Origin: Elephas maximus indicus
Taxonomy: Eukaryota > Chordata > Mammalia > Proboscidea > Elephantidae
NCBI RefSeq assembly: GCF_024166365.1
Contig: NC_064827.1
Coordinates: forward strand, 16,347,001-16,411,000
DNA: 64,000 nt
Direction of reading: 5' to 3'
The position numbers and the translations under genes were made by a program. Position 1 is the stretch's first letter. The number at the start of each line of letters is the position of its first letter. This document shows, one piece after another, positions 20,101-62,890 of this stretch. The notes below the pieces were generated by a model. That model did no database searches. It saw nothing but the letters and a program-made list of their open reading frames with translations, and was not told where the DNA came from.

Positions 20101-22805
20101 GGCTCTCCAAGTTCTAAACAAGCCCCATTTCTGCTCCTCTCCCTCTACTGGGAGTGGCGCCTCACTGTAACCTAACCCTTTCCTGACATCATCCCCCCAA
20201 GGGCACTGAAACCCCAGTTCTTAAGTCACATATCCAATGCACTCACCTCTTATGTTTTCACCCCCATCCGCACTGACATCCAGAGGTTTCCTTTTCCTCC
20301 TTTAGAACTTGTGCTCTTAAAAATGAGAAAAGGGGAGAGTCCACCAGCAAGTGACGTCTTTGGAGCAGGAATGGGAATGGTTCCCACACCTGTTTATTCT
20401 GCATCTCAGAAAAGACGTGAGTGCTGTTAGGTATTTTTCATTCATTAGTTCACTTAATACACCCACCCTGTGAGGCAGCTGGCATTATCTCCATTTTACA
20501 GACAAGGAAGCAGTTTCAGGGAAATCAGTTTCTCCCCTCAGTCACGGCTAGTGGAGAGCTAGACTTTAAACCGAAGGCTGTGTGTTACTTTCCACTACTT
20601 TTTGAGCTTCACTATGGTTTGCTTATTTACTCCGGTGTTTACTTTTAATTTATATTATATCCTTTTGCCCTTTGAAAACTGGATTAAGACACTATTCCAG
20701 AGAGAACTGAATTTCATCTCAAAATGCTTGCTAATGATTGTTATTGCATAGCACATGTTTGTTTTCGAGACTCTTCTCCTTTTCATACTCTAAAAACCAG
20801 GGGCTCCATTCTTAATTGAACTCGTTTCTGGGAAATAATGAAGTTGTTCAAGGACTACATTGAGCCCACTTCAGTATGGCACCTTTATTCCATCTCTCCT
20901 CTCAAACCTGCCTCAGGCTCAGTAGATTAGACTTCCAGTTGATAGCGTGTCTTTGAATGGCAGACACTATCCCAGACTAACAGCTAACTTACTGACAAAA
21001 TGCAAACATTGGGCTGCTAGCCCCCCACCCCCACCCCATCATGGCTGGCACTACATACTATAAACTCACTCCTTTGCTATTTGCAAGTTTATTTAACAGC
21101 CTACCCAACTGTCTCCTTCCATGGAAAGTATTTTCCTCATTGTCTCCTGGAATGCATTGGAAGGAGCTTCTTTTCACCAATAAAAACATTTAGTTCTTCG
21201 ATTCCTGTGTAGTTCATGTTAGATAGAATGTCTTGAACACAAGCAAGTTATCTTTTTTTTTTTAATTGTTCCACCCTTTATGCCAGACGTTTAAGAAAGA
21301 ATCTGTTTACATCTAGTTCTCCTTTGGCTGCTCCTGGCTGCAGCGAGTGGCAGCTTTGGATCAACTTCCCAGCAGCAGCACCACTGGGGAAAAGTCTGCA
21401 TTTTTTTAGGATGACCGACATCACTCCTGGTGCCTTCGGAGTCCACCCTGTTTTCTGGGAGTTTACGACTTTGTTATTTAAAGAGCTTGTCTTCTGAGTC
21501 TTACCTAGTTTTTTCTCTTGTTCTTTCAAACGATCTTCAGAAGTGCATTTCTAGGAAATTAAGAATGGCACACCCAGAACTATCCAAAACTTTTACTAGT
21601 AAGATTAAAGTATGCAACCAACAGATCAAAAAACACTGAAATTGCTCTTGCATTAGTCCTGAAAAGCCCAGACCTCACAGAGCACCCAAGAGTTGTTTTC
21701 TTTCGTACAGGCCCATTAAAAAATAACGATTCATAGTTGATTTTTATTCAACCCTCCACGGATTCTCTTGCGTTCAGAAGAAATTATAGGCAACCCCAAC
21801 TTGCACTGTAGAAGTTAATTTGTAAAGGAATGTAGCCCATGATCTTTGAATTGATATGTGTTCAAAATGAAATAATCTCGTTTGTACAAATACTCCCTGT
21901 AGGAACTATAATACAGAGGAGAGGCACAGATTCCCAGGTTACCCCATGAAAGCCAGATAAGCCACAAGGCAGCACGGCTTTTAAGGAAAGTGTCCATGCA
22001 ATCCTTGCCAGTTCCAAGCACCGGAGACCATCTCCGCCCCTGCCCAAGCTGACTACATTTTCCAAACAAACTTTGGGATAAGTGACTGACAACAGGACTT
22101 GTAACATCTAGACCATCTCCGTCCCCAGGGAGAGTCCAACTCAGTGTTCCTCTTTGAGCTCAGGGGTCATTCTTCTGTTCCCTCAACTCAATTCTTACTG
22201 TTTGTTGAAAAACTGCTGTGTGGAAGGTAAAAGACCCCCCAATACAATACTCTCTTGCAACTAGAAATAGCAATTTGAGGCCGTTCTGGCCAGTGAAAAA
22301 TAAGCAGTCACTGAGTGGGAATTCTGGGAAAACATTTCAAAAGAAGCCATCTTGGATAGAATCTGCCTTTTGTCTTTTGCTCTTCTCCCTTATTCCTACT
22401 AGAATGTGTATGTGATGTCTGGATCTGCAGTAGCCATCTTGCAACCATGAGGATGAGAACCATATGCAAAGGAAGGCAGAACAGTAAGACAGAAGGAGCA
22501 TCAGCCCTTGGCTTACTACCTCTGGAATAAATGAGAAAAAAAAACCCTGCTATTTGATTAAGCTTCTGTAGTTGGGTTTTGGTTACATGCAGCCTAATGC
22601 ACTTCTATTGAAAATGGTCGAAGTGGCATTCACTGCTGACCAAGACATAGGAACTGTTTCTTCAGCCAGTCAAAGGCAAAACTGATAATGGAACAAGGGC
22701 TACTGGATTGAATGTTCTCATTACCCTTCAGTACCCTCCAAATCTAGGGAACCAAAGAGCAAGGACACATGGTGGTAAGATGGAAAAATGGACCAAGAGG
22801 AAGGC

Positions 22806-23375
22806 ATTCATCAAATTGAAATGCTTTTATTAGAGAACTAATAAATGCAGATAAAAAACACAGATCAAGAGGAGAACACTCAGAGATGCTATTTCAGATT
22901 AGACAAGTTAGTTGGAGGAAAAAATACGTCTTCAGTGTATAGAAAATGTAAACATTTGCCCTGGGACTTCCCACAAATGGCACAGCCCACAAGGACTTAT
23001 TTGGAACAAAAATACGTCTATCGAGTCTCCAGCATAGCTGCTGTAACATCAGCCAGCTTCCTACGTTGAAGGTTAAACTTCCTAGCACACCCCAAATTTT
23101 CTCTGCAAAAAACTAAATGGCTCCCAATCAAGGCAACTTGAGCATCAACTGCTACGGGTGGAAGCAGAAGCACTGAAGAAACTCAGCCTTCCGACCATCA
23201 GCTTCCACTCACTGTACTAGCTGTATGTACATTTACCTTGACAGAGATTACAAAAATATACACAGTATATAAGACCCCCTACTTCAGTCTGGGGTGGGAG
23301 ATGAAATACTTCTTGCTTATGAAATGCTCCAGAGAGAGGCATCAAATCAGTCATTTGAAATTAGGGGAGAGGGGA
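22806..23375 (-). other. GLDC: GLDC 3' UTR
   Basis: Region between the stop codon and the poly(A) signal. The left edge is estimated as 15-20 bases past the hexamer. Overlapping short open frames here are chance. Confidence 0.6.
22826..22831 (-). promoter_or_regulatory. GLDC: poly(A) signal of GLDC
   Basis: TTTATT on the + strand is AATAAA on the gene strand, about 545 bases after the stop codon. Confidence 0.6.
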
Positions 23376-53051
<29,676 letters not shown>

Positions 53052-53524
53052 CTGCAAGACAAGAAGAGAAAGATCATTTACTCATTCAGTATTCACTGGG
53101 CACCGGCCAGGCATTCACGGGTGTGTGGCACAGTCAACCTCCTGGACACCACGGGAAGCCCATCTAAGCTCTCCACGGGAGCCGCAAGGCTGTGAACGGC
53201 CAAACAAACAACACCCGGTGGTGCCCTGAAGCTCACCTACTCCTGCCCCCAAATGGGCCTTCCGGGCCCTCACTCAGGACCATGCACTTAAAGAGACCTT
53301 TTTTAATTATGGAGAATTTCAAAATTACACAAAAACAGAAAGAAGAATGTAATGAACCCCCATGGACCTATCACCCAGCTTTAACAATGGTCAACTTCCG
53401 GTCAGTCTTGTTTCACCTCTATCCCTCACTAACCCCTCTCGCTCTGAACTATATTACTAGGAAGCAGATCCCAAGCATCATTTCATCCGTAAAAACTTCA
53501 ATACGTGTCTTTCAAAGTTACAAA

Positions 53525-54185
53525 TTGTTTTTATTATGGTAAAATATATATAACAAAATATTGGCCATTTCAACCATTTTCACGTGTACAACCCAGTGAC
53601 ATTAACTACATTCACTGTGTACAGTGATTACCACTTCCATTTCCAGATTTTCCCATCACCCTTAACAGCCAGTCACTGCCCCCTAAAACCATAATGCCTC
53701 CTTTCCCCGCTCCTGGAAACCCTGGTGGCACAGTGGTTAAGAGCTATGGCTGCTAACCAAAAAGTCAGCAGTTTGAATCCACCAGATGCTCCTTGGAAAC
53801 TCTATGGGGCAGCTCTACTCTGTCCTATAGGGTTGCTAAGAGTTGGAATCGACTCAATGGCAATGGGTTTGGGTTTGGGGTTTCCCCTCCTACCCGTCCC
53901 TGGTAACCCCTAATCAACTTTGGTCTCTATGCATTTGCCTATTATGTGGGCTCATAGAATTTTTGTCCTTTGTGTCTGACGTATTTCACTCAACATAATG
54001 TTTTCAAGGTTTATCCGTGTCGTGGTATGTACCAGAACTTCATTTCTCTTTATACGGCTGAGTAATATTTCATTGCATAGACTATATTTGCTTATTCATT
54101 CATCTGCTGATGGACACTTGGGATGTTTCCCCCTTGTGGTGATTGTGAGTAGTGCTGCTGTGAACACTGGTATAAGAATTATTTT
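53525..54185 (-). mobile_element. old L1 3' fragment split by an AfroSINE
   Basis: TTATGGTAAAATATATATAAC, TTAACTACATTCACTGTG and ATTCATCTGCTGATGGACAC are old L1 marks in reverse; the break is at 53713/53881. Confidence 0.65.
53714..53880 (+). mobile_element. AfroSINE in the L1 fragment
   Basis: Forward copy from GGAAACCCTGGTGGCAC to GGGTTTGGGTTTGGGG. Flanks TTTCCCCGCTCCT and TTTCCCCTCCT form the target duplication. Confidence 0.93.
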
Positions 54186-55058
54186 TAAAAATATAGCTAC
54201 AATACCACTAAAAAACTATCACCCCTAAAATAATTCATAATAGGAATTTCCTAATATCATTCAATATTTAGTCGGTGATCAGATTACCCCCAAAGGAACC
54301 AAGCCCTTTTAACCTGGCACCATGGTAATCAATCTCCGCCCAGTCCCCCGCAGATGAGAGCAGGCAGACGGCCACTCTCATCCCACCGTCCTCAAAGGCG
54401 CCGCTCTTAAGCATAGTTAGTTAATGACGAAATTCCTGAGGGCACGGCTGAGGCCACCGTAAACTTATTTAATGTTCCCAGTTCTCTGCACAAGAAGGAA
54501 AGGGAAGTGAGTAATAGGTTCTTTCGTTCCATTCAAAATAAGTATGTTATCCACTTCACAAACTCACACCATCCTTCAACTCTGGTAAGAGCCAAATGGT
54601 CTTGGGGTCCATGCCTTCTGGTCACCCCATAATACTGAGCTTTTTAAAAAGCATGCAGCTAAAGAATAGGTAAGATAATTTTTTCCCCCCAAACTAAAAG
54701 TTAACACTTAGGACATCGGAATATTTGTTTTGGTTTTTGTTGTTGAGGGAACATAGGGATGGAACAATTTAGATTTGAATTTTTTGCAAATTATTGTAGG
54801 AGCATTGATGGTTCGTGTCACGAGGCAGCAGAACTGGTGATTTGGGGCTCAGCATGGAAAGAGGCCAAAGAACAGGGATAAAGCCTGGGGTGCAGGGCGG
54901 GGGTCCAGGGCTTTGAGCCTAGGTGGAGAAAGAAGAAAAAAGGTGATGTCCATAGCATGGGCATCTCTGGCAGCACACAGGCTAGAGTAGCTGACTGATA
55001 AAAATAATAAGTACAAACTGCTCCATTAATTAAGCACTTCCTGTATACCAGACCACAA
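54186..55058. other. GLDC intron, no recognised element
   Basis: No exon or clear repeat identified. Confidence 0.45.
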
Positions 55059-55280
55059 GGCACTGGCAATTCAGTGTTAGAATTCTTGCCTACCATGTGG
55101 AAGACCTGGGTTCAATTTCCCAGCCAGTGCTTTTCACGTGCAGCCACCACCCGTCTAACAGTGGAGGCTTGCCTGTTGCTATGGTGCTGAACAGGTTTCA
55201 GTAGAGCTTCAAGACTAAGACTAGGAAGAAAGGCCTGATGATCTACTTCCAAGAATCAGCCAACGAACACTCTACATATA
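55059..55280 (+). mobile_element. tRNA-Gly-headed SINE-like element with a BovB 5' body
   Basis: The first 75 bases resemble a tRNA-Gly gene: box A-like TTCAGTGTTAGAATTC and box B-like GGGTTCAATTTCCC, with paired ends CACTGGC/GCCAGTG. The rest (GGCTTGCCTGTTGCTATGG, CAGGTTTCAGTAGAGCTTC, AAGACTAAGACTAGGAAG) matches the 5' region of the BovB at 62.5-62.68 kb, minus about 46 bases. This is not a working tRNA gene. Head identity rests on memory of tRNA-Gly. Confidence 0.75.
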
Positions 55281-56345
55281 GAAATGGCAAATGTTTGGTT
55301 ACCTCTATATTTACTGCTCATCTGATAATACCACCCCACACATGTGCTGTACATTGAACATGAGTACAGATCTCACACTTAAATGCTGTGTGCCTCTCAA
55401 TTAGGCATAAGCGTTGAGAGTATTAGACTTCTGTTTCCCCACATGCAGAACCACCCTATGTATATAGCAGCTCTGCAAGAAATGCTTAGTAGATCTGTTC
55501 AAAACTGAGTTCTACCCTCTAGCCCTGGCAATCCACATTAATGTCATGCTTCCCCCCATGGTAAGGGGCCTTAACAAGTGGGTTTTCTTTTCTTCCCTGT
55601 GTTTTCCTGACTTCTACTTAACTTGTTTTGATGGAAAGCCAACCCAGGTGTTTGGGCTGGGAATGGAAGAGCAGACGGCTGGAACTAAGCTAGTACTCCA
55701 AGAGGAAGCCAGTATGCTAATCACCTGATCAGAAATGACGTGGGTTTTGTTTTTGTTTGTTTTTGCCTCAGATGCTCTTAAACTCATCTGTTTCAACCCA
55801 ACAAGTGCAAACAACGTGTTCTGATCACCCAGGCTTACCATCGCCCAAGGATGCTATTAAAATAAGGGGGTGATTAGTGCCACCTATTGGTGGAACCGTT
55901 TTATGGAAACTAGAGTAACTATCGGCATCACCTAAACTGAGAGACCACCGCAATCACCACGATGTGTGGAGGGGAAGCCAGGACAATAGTTTTCTGAAGT
56001 CTATTTAAGATGAAGCGGCTCACCCGCCTCGGTGAGGGGGTTGCCAGAGAGCTCTGACCCTGGGTGCCGGCAGAAACTTCAACTCCCAGAAAAACTACTC
56101 AAGCTGCTGAAAGAACTGCTACAGGCTGCACTGTTTAATGTAGAACGAGTGAAAACTGGAAGACAGCATCTTCCATAACCCAGACTCATTCTACAAAGAA
56201 TATACGAGAGATTCGGGAGACAAGAAGAACTAGAACCACAATATAACAGGTACAAAGACCCACAAGGTGAAAATAAAAGGGAGTTGAAGGGATCTGACAG
56301 TTTTGTGATGATTTAAGCATAGACCCTACTACCCACAAAAAAAAA
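55281..56345. other. GLDC intron, no recognised element
   Basis: No exon or clear repeat identified; A-rich runs occur at the right edge. Confidence 0.45.
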
Positions 56346-56402
56346 ACCCACTGCCGTCGAGTCGATTCCGACTCATAGCGACCCTATAGGACAGAGTATA
56401 AG
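56346..56402 (-). mobile_element. AfroSINE 3' fragment
   Basis: Only the tail remains: AACCCACTGCCGTCGAGTCG to CCCTATAGGACAGAG. Well preserved but 5'-truncated. Confidence 0.85.
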
Positions 56403-57568
56403 TATCAGCATTTTTGGTCATAAATGTGGAAGTTTGGGGCAGCTGCTCAATGTGAATTTAGCAAAAAAAAAAAAAAAGGAATTTATAAACGGTGCAGCAG
56501 AGCTGGGGAGAGCTAAAAGCTCTTTTGCCAAGAGTTTAAGGCCACAGTCAAGTCCAAAGATTTATACCATTTTACTTTTACCATCACAAAGGACCCTAGG
56601 CAAAAAAAAAAAAAAAGGTTTAGATTTAGAAACGGCCGTTGTGTGTTGAAATTTTGGTATCCGGTTTAAAGCGTTAGGTCTTCAGAACAAATTCTTACTG
56701 GAATATCACAAAAGACCAATCCCAAGGGACACTCGGGAGCTTCTGCTAGACTCTGGAATATGATTGCAGATGAGCTATCTAACAATGATGAAGAATGAGT
56801 TGTAGTTATTAGTTCCCATGGAGTCGATCTCTGCTCACGGAGACCCCGTGTGCTGCCCACTCTTACAGACGACTTTGTAGGCACGCACGGCCAGTAGTCG
56901 GGGTGGAAAGCACTGCACTGCCCAAGCAGAAAAAATTAAGACAGATTAAGATCATGAAACAAATTTTATCCTGTAAAGGAGGCATCTAGGTCAGTTACTG
57001 TGTACGTTTGTTGCTGATTGCAGCAATCAGCCCGGATCAATCATGAATGCAAAATAACCTTATTCTGCTCTAAAAAAAAAAAAAAAAGGGCTGACTTTAT
57101 GGACGCTGTGAGAAATGTCTTAGATGTGGCTGCTCTGGAATATTTCAAGATGGGTCATTGTTGCTGTTGTTTTGAAAAGAAAATTTTCTGCATGATTTTT
57201 ATATTTACCAAAAAGTGACATGGAACCCGTTTTGCAGAATATACTATAATTCAGGATTTTGGATGAATACCAGCAGTTACCAAACTCCTGGCGAATGGTA
57301 TCGTAATTAAGAAAAGAATGCTTGTGTTCTCAAGCGGGATGTTGTTGTATTTTTATACAAGTCAAAAGCTGTTTAAAATGCACCTTAAAGATGATGATCT
57401 CATTATGGATTCTAACATTTTTAAAACTTAGTGGCAGGAATTCTAAACGTACATATACAAAATTTGTGTACATAAGTTTATAAAATATATATCTATTCCT
57501 TGCAATTCAAAAATTCCATTTGTTGTGAATGATCAACTATCTGGATTTACCACACCTATCTTATTTTA
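56403..57568. other. GLDC intron with three A-rich runs
   Basis: A runs at 56462-56476, 56602-56615 and 57073-57087 with no recognised retrotransposon body in front of them. A weak reverse AfroSINE-like trace may lie near 56800-56880. Confidence 0.4.
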
Positions 57569-57727
57569 GGAAACCCTGGTGGCGTTAGTGGTTAAGAGCT
57601 ACAGCTGCTAACTAAAGGTCAGCAGTTCGAATCCACCAGCCGCTCCTTGGAAACTTGATGGGGCAGTTCTACTCCATCCTATATGGTTGCTATGAGTTGG
57701 AATCGACTGGACAGCAGTGGATTTTTT
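57569..57727 (+). mobile_element. AfroSINE
   Basis: Forward copy from GGAAACCCTGGTGGCG to CAGTGGATTTTTT. Imperfect TATCTTATTTT-like flanks. Confidence 0.92.
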
Positions 57728-59489
57728 AATCTGATTTTAACCATATCTATTTTGGTTTGTTTTAATTTTATCTAGACTCACATCTGAAAAACATTCTATA
57801 GTTTGCACAACATGGCAGTTTGCCATAAGCCACATTTAGAGTGTGCGATTGCAGGAAAGTTTTCTTTTACACAGTTTACAAGTCAGTGGGCTTATTGAAT
57901 TTCTAATTAATATTTGAACTTCCTAAAAATTTTCTTATACTCTTTTTTAAGTATATTTTACTACATTTAAAAGGATATTTTCCCGTGAAAAATATTTCTC
58001 TCATATGTGGTAAATTGTGAATTTAAGGATTAAGTTGATTGATTCTCGTCAACTGTCTGTAATATCTAGAATGTCTAACATTCAATCCTATGTATAAACT
58101 GTAATATTTTGGAAGCTAAAATATATATTGTTGTCCAAAAAAATCAAAATGAAGTGCCCCCTCCATCTTCAGCCGAAATCTATTCTTCCAGTTATGTTAC
58201 CATCTGTTCCTCCTGCTCTTTCTCGTCAAAATGAACCCTGTAGTTGATGGGAAATGTGGTAGCCACCATGGGTAACAGCTGCACAACACCGTTAGTGTAA
58301 TGATATCACTAAGTTGTACATCTGAGAAATGTCAAACTGGCAAATATATACTTTCACAACATTAAAAAAAAAAGAACCCTGTAGGGCAACACAAGAATGA
58401 CTTATAAGTTGTCCAAAGAAATGCAAAGCCTAAGACACTGCCTGCACCTCCTTCGCAAGCGCTCTTATGCAGTGTTTTGAAAATCACTTTCTGTTGACTC
58501 CATCTCACATGTGAAAAGAGGACCTTAATGCATTTGACTTTCACATGCCAGACGTGCCTTGCTGCCCTACATGTAGTGGCTTGGCCATCGAAGACCGGTT
58601 TCAAGGTTTACTTCAGCTGAAGATACTCGTCATCTGACTAAACCTCCCTCTTTGGTATTCCTCCAGGCCAACTCACTCCCCAACCCAGTGGCTGCACGTT
58701 AGAGTCCCCTGAGGAGCTTGTAAAAAATTAAGATGCCGGGGCCCCAGGCATCTAATTGATTTGGGGGGTAGGTAGGGCCTTGGTAGTCTTCAAAAGCTCC
58801 CCCGGGTAATTCTAATATGCAGCCAGGTGTTAGAACCCTGCAGCCCCATTGGTTCTCAGAGTGCCATCCCCAGACCAGCAGCATCAGCATCACCTGGAAA
58901 TTTCTTAGAAATTCTTGGGCTGCACCCCAGACTTACTGAATCGAAACTCTGGGGCTGAGCAATTCCACAAGCTTTCCAGATGATTCTCATACACAACAAA
59001 GTCCAAGGCCATTAATTACACCTGCTCACACTTTAAGACTCTCCCCAGGAGAAGAGTCTGAGAGAGCAGTTGCCTACATTCCAGATCACAGTTTGCAGTT
59101 TTCAAAGACAAAAACCACTTCATTAATTTCATAAGCCAAGTAAGCTAATAGTAATTCAGGCTTGTTTTTCACTTTCGATATCCATGGAAGGTGTTAATTA
59201 TTGTTTCTCTCTGCCTAAACATTACATTGTAATTCTACCCCAGCAGTTCCTAGAGGGTATTTGTGAGCTGCTGAATGATTTTCAGAGTGTTAAAGTGTTA
59301 GGGGGAACAAGCTGAAGCAAGCCATGCTGGGCAGAATGGGAAATGCAAAGGTAATTAAATATTATTACGCTATTTTCTCCACCAAGCTGAAAATGCTCTT
59401 TGGGGTGGGAGGGTAAGAAAATAAATCCAAGAAAATGGAATAAGCTTCTTGAGGGTTTTGTTTTAGGCCTTTTAAATACCCTTGTAGTC
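57728..59489. other. GLDC intron, no gene
   Basis: Around 58710-59030 lies a stretch (AACTCTGGGGCTGAGC, CATCACCTGGAAATTTC) typical of old interspersed repeats such as MER1-type DNA elements; name uncertain. No exon found. Confidence 0.45.
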
Positions 59490-62400
59490 CCTTGTTGTTG
59501 TTGTTGTTGTTGTTGTTGTTAGGTGCTGTCGAGTCGGTTCTGACTCATAGCGACCCTATGCACAACAGAACGAAACACTGCCCAGTCCTAAGCCATCCTT
59601 ACACTCGTTGTTATGCTTGAGCTCATTGTTGCAGCCACTGTGTCAATCCACCTTGTTGAGGGTCTTCCTCTTTTCCACTGGACCCTGTACTCTGCCAAGC
59701 ATGATGTCCTTCTCCAGGGACTCATCCCTCCTGGCAACATATCCAAAGTATGTAAGACGCAGTCTTGCCATCCTTGCCTCTAAGGAGCATTCTGGCCACA
59801 CTTCTTCCAAGACAGATTTGTTCGTTCTTTTGGCAGTCCATGGTATATTCAATATTCTTCGCCAACACTGCAATTCAAAGGCGTCAACTCTTCTTTGGTC
59901 TTCCGCATTCATTGTCCAGCTTTGACATGCATATGACGTGATTGAAAATACCATGGCTTGGGTCAGGCACACTTCAGTCTTCAGGGCAACGTCTTTGCTC
60001 TTCAGCACTTTGAAGAGGTCCTTTGCAGCAGATTTACCCGATGCAATGCGTCTTTTGATTTCTTGACTGCTGCTTCCGTGGCTGTTGATTGTGGATACAA
60101 CTTCAATCTTTCCTCCATTTATCATGATGTTGCTCATTGGTCCAGTTGTGAGGATTTTTGTTTTCTTTCTGTTGAGGTGTAATCCATACTGAAGGCTGGT
60201 GGTCTTTGATCTTCATTAGTAAGTGCTTCAAGTCCTCTTCACTTTCAGCAAGCAAGGTTGTCATCTGCATAATGTAGGTTGTTAATGAGTCTTCCGCCAA
60301 TCCCAATGCCCCATTCTTTTTCACATAGTCCAGCTTCTTAGATTATTTGTTCAGCATACAGATTAAATAGGTATGGTGAAAGAATACAATCCCGACGCAC
60401 ACCTTTCCTGACTTTAAACCAATCAATATCCCCTTGTTCTGTCTGAACAACTGCCTCTTGATCTATGTAAAGTGTCCTCATGAGCACAATTAAGTGTTCT
60501 GGAATTCCCATTCTTCACAGTTTTATCCATAGCTTGTTATGGTCCACACAGTCGAATGCCTTTGCATAGTCAATAAAACACAGGTAAACATCCTTCTGGT
60601 ATTCTCTGCTTTCAGCCAGGATCCATCTGACATCAGCAATGATATCCCTGGTTCCATGTCCTCTTCTAAAACCGGCCTGAATTTCTGGCAGCTCCCTGTC
60701 GATATACTGCTGCAGCCGTTTTTGAATGATCTTCAGCAAAATTTTGCTTACATGTGATATTAATGATATTGTTCTATAATTTCCACATTCGGTTGGATCA
60801 ACCTTTCTTGGGAATAGGCATAAATATGGATCTCTTCCAGTCAGTTGTCCAAGAAGCTGTCTTCCATATTTCTTGGCATAGACAAGTGAGCACCTCCAGC
60901 GATGCATCTGTTTGTTGAAACATCTCAATTGATATTCCATCGATTCCTGGAGCCTTGTTTTTTTGCCAACGCCTTCAACAGCTTGGACTTCTTCCTTCAG
61001 TACCATCAGTTCCTGATCATGTGCCACCTCTTGAAATGGTTGAATATCAACTAATTCTTTTTGGTATAATGACTGTTTCTGTTCCTTCCATCTTCTTTTG
61101 ATGCTTCCTGCATCATCTAATATTTTCCCCATGGAATCCTTCACTATTGTAACTCGAGGCGTGAATTTTTTCTTCAGTTCTTTCAGCTTGAGAAATGCCA
61201 AGCGTGTTCTTCCCCTTTGGTTTTCCATCTCCAGCTCTTTGCACATGTCATTATAATACTTTGTCTTCTCAAGACGCCCTTTGAAATCTTCTGTTCAGTT
61301 CTTTTACCTCATCAATTCTTCCTTTTGCTTTAGCTGCTCGATGCTCAAGAGCAAGTTTCAGAGTCTCCTCTGACATCCATCTTGGTCTTTTCTTTCTTTC
61401 CTGTCTTTTCATTGACCTCTTGCTTTCTTCACGGATGATGTCATTCCACAACTCATCTGGTCTTCGGTCACTGGTGTTCAATGCGTCAAATCTTTTGAGA
61501 TGGTCTATAAATTCAGGTGGGATATACTCAAGGTCCTATTTTGGCTCTCGTGGACTTGCTCTGATTTTCTTCAGTTTCGGCTTGAACTTGCATATGAGCA
61601 ATTGATGGTCTGTTCCACAGTCAGACCCTGGCCTTGTTCTGACTGATGATATTGAGCTTTTCCATCGTCTCTTTCCACAGATGTAATCAATTTGATTTCT
61701 GTGTGTTCCATCTGGCGAAATCCATGTGTATAGTCGCCATTTATGTTGGTGAAAGAAGGTATTTGCAATGAAGAAGTAGTTGGTCTTGCAAAATTCTATC
61801 ATTTGATCTCCAGCATTGTTTCTATCACCAAGGCCATATTTTCCAACTACTGGTTCTTCTTTGTTTCCAACTTTTGCATTCCAATAGCCAGTAATTATCA
61901 ATGCATCTTGATTGCATGTACAATCAATTTCAGACTGTAACAGCTGATAAAAATCTTCTATTTCTTCATCTTCGGCCCTAGTGGTTGGGGCATAAATTTG
62001 AATAACAGTCGTATTAACTGGTCTTCCTTGTAGGCGTATGGATATTATCACTGACAGCATTGTACTTCAGGATAGATCTTGAAACGTTCTTTTTGATGAT
62101 GAATGCAACACCATTCCTCTTCAAGTTGTCATTCCCAGCATAGTAGACTATATGATTGTCCAATTCAAAATGGCCAATACCAGTCCATTTCAGCTCACTA
62201 ATGCCTGGGATATCGATGTTTATGCATTCCATTTCATTTTTGACGATTTCCAATTTTCCTAGATTCATACTTCATATGTTCCAGGTTCTGATTATTGATG
62301 TTTGCAGCTGTTTCTTCTCATTTTGAGTCGTGCCACATCAGCAAATGAAGGTCCCGAAAGCTTTACTCCATCCACATCATTAAGGTCGACTCTGCTTTGA

Positions 62401-62682
62401 GGAGGCAGCTCTTCCCCAGTCATCTTTTGAGTGCCTTCTAACCTGGGGGGCTCATCTTCCAGCACTATAGCAGACAATGTTCCGCTGCTATTCATAAGGT
62501 TTTCACTGGCTAATGCTTTTCAGAAGTAGACTGCCAGGTCCTTCTTCCTAGTCTTAGTCTGGAAGCTCAGCTGAAACCTGTCCTCCATGGGTGACCCTGC
62601 TGGTATCTGAATACCTATGGCATAGCTTCCAGCATCACAGCAACACACAAGCCCCCACAGTATGACAAACTGACAGACACAT
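59490..62682 (-). mobile_element. near-full-length BovB/RTE retrotransposon, inactive
   Basis: Read on the - strand from about 62682: 5' region, then an apurinic-type endonuclease (SELKWTGIGHFELDN near 62.2 kb, QIDYICGKRRW and C-G-T-D-H-Q-L-L near 61.6 kb), a basic linker, the RT (NYRTISLISHVSKILLKII and GFRRGHGTRDI near 60.7 kb, FIDYAKAFDCVDHNK near 60.55 kb), YADD codons at 60260-60271, and the C-terminal region (NIPWTAKRTNKSVLEEV), ending in (AAC)n (read as TTG at 59491-59520). It nicks target DNA and reverse-transcribes its own RNA, and its tail matches AfroSINEs. Frameshifts break the single frame into at least six pieces, including a 2-base loss just after YADD. Length about 3.2 kb suggests little 5' loss. 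Confidence 0.93.
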
Positions 62683-62890
62683 GGGGAGTCCCTGGGTGGT
62701 GCAAATGGTTAAAATGCTTGGCCACTAACCAAGGTTGGAGGTTCAAGTCCACTCAGAGACACCTCTAAAGAAAGGTCTGGTGATCTACTTTGGGGAAAAA
62801 AAATCAGCCACTGGAAACCCCATGGAGCATGGTTCTCTGACACACGTGGGATCACCCACGAGTGGGAATCCACTCCACAGCAACTGATGG
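62683..62890 (+). mobile_element. AfroSINE, TCCCTGGGTGG subfamily, at the BovB 5' edge
   Basis: Forward copy from GAGTCCCTGGGTGGTGC to CAGCAACTGATGG. It sits exactly where the BovB begins, so it hides that element's 5' target duplication. Confidence 0.9.

Larger units (their letters stand above)
13827..22805. other. intergenic region between convergent UHRF2 and GLDC
   Basis: No gene, RNA gene or exon found. Contents are a CA repeat, old L1 3' pieces, a MaLR-type LTR with an AfroSINE, and a possible further LTR-like stretch around 22.4-22.6 kb (ends with ATAAA and a TAGTTGGGTTTTGGTTACATGCAGCC-like close, read in two parts). All open frames are short and unrelated to known proteins. Confidence 0.6.

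Noticed and set aside
55059..55135. Possible tRNA-Gly gene
   Set aside because: Stems are imperfect, the anticodon arm does not read cleanly, and BovB-derived sequence follows directly, so it is a SINE-like head.
60515..61246. 243-codon frame that looks like an intact reverse transcriptase gene
   Set aside because: It is one fragment of the broken BovB; the endonuclease and the rest of the RT are in other frames.
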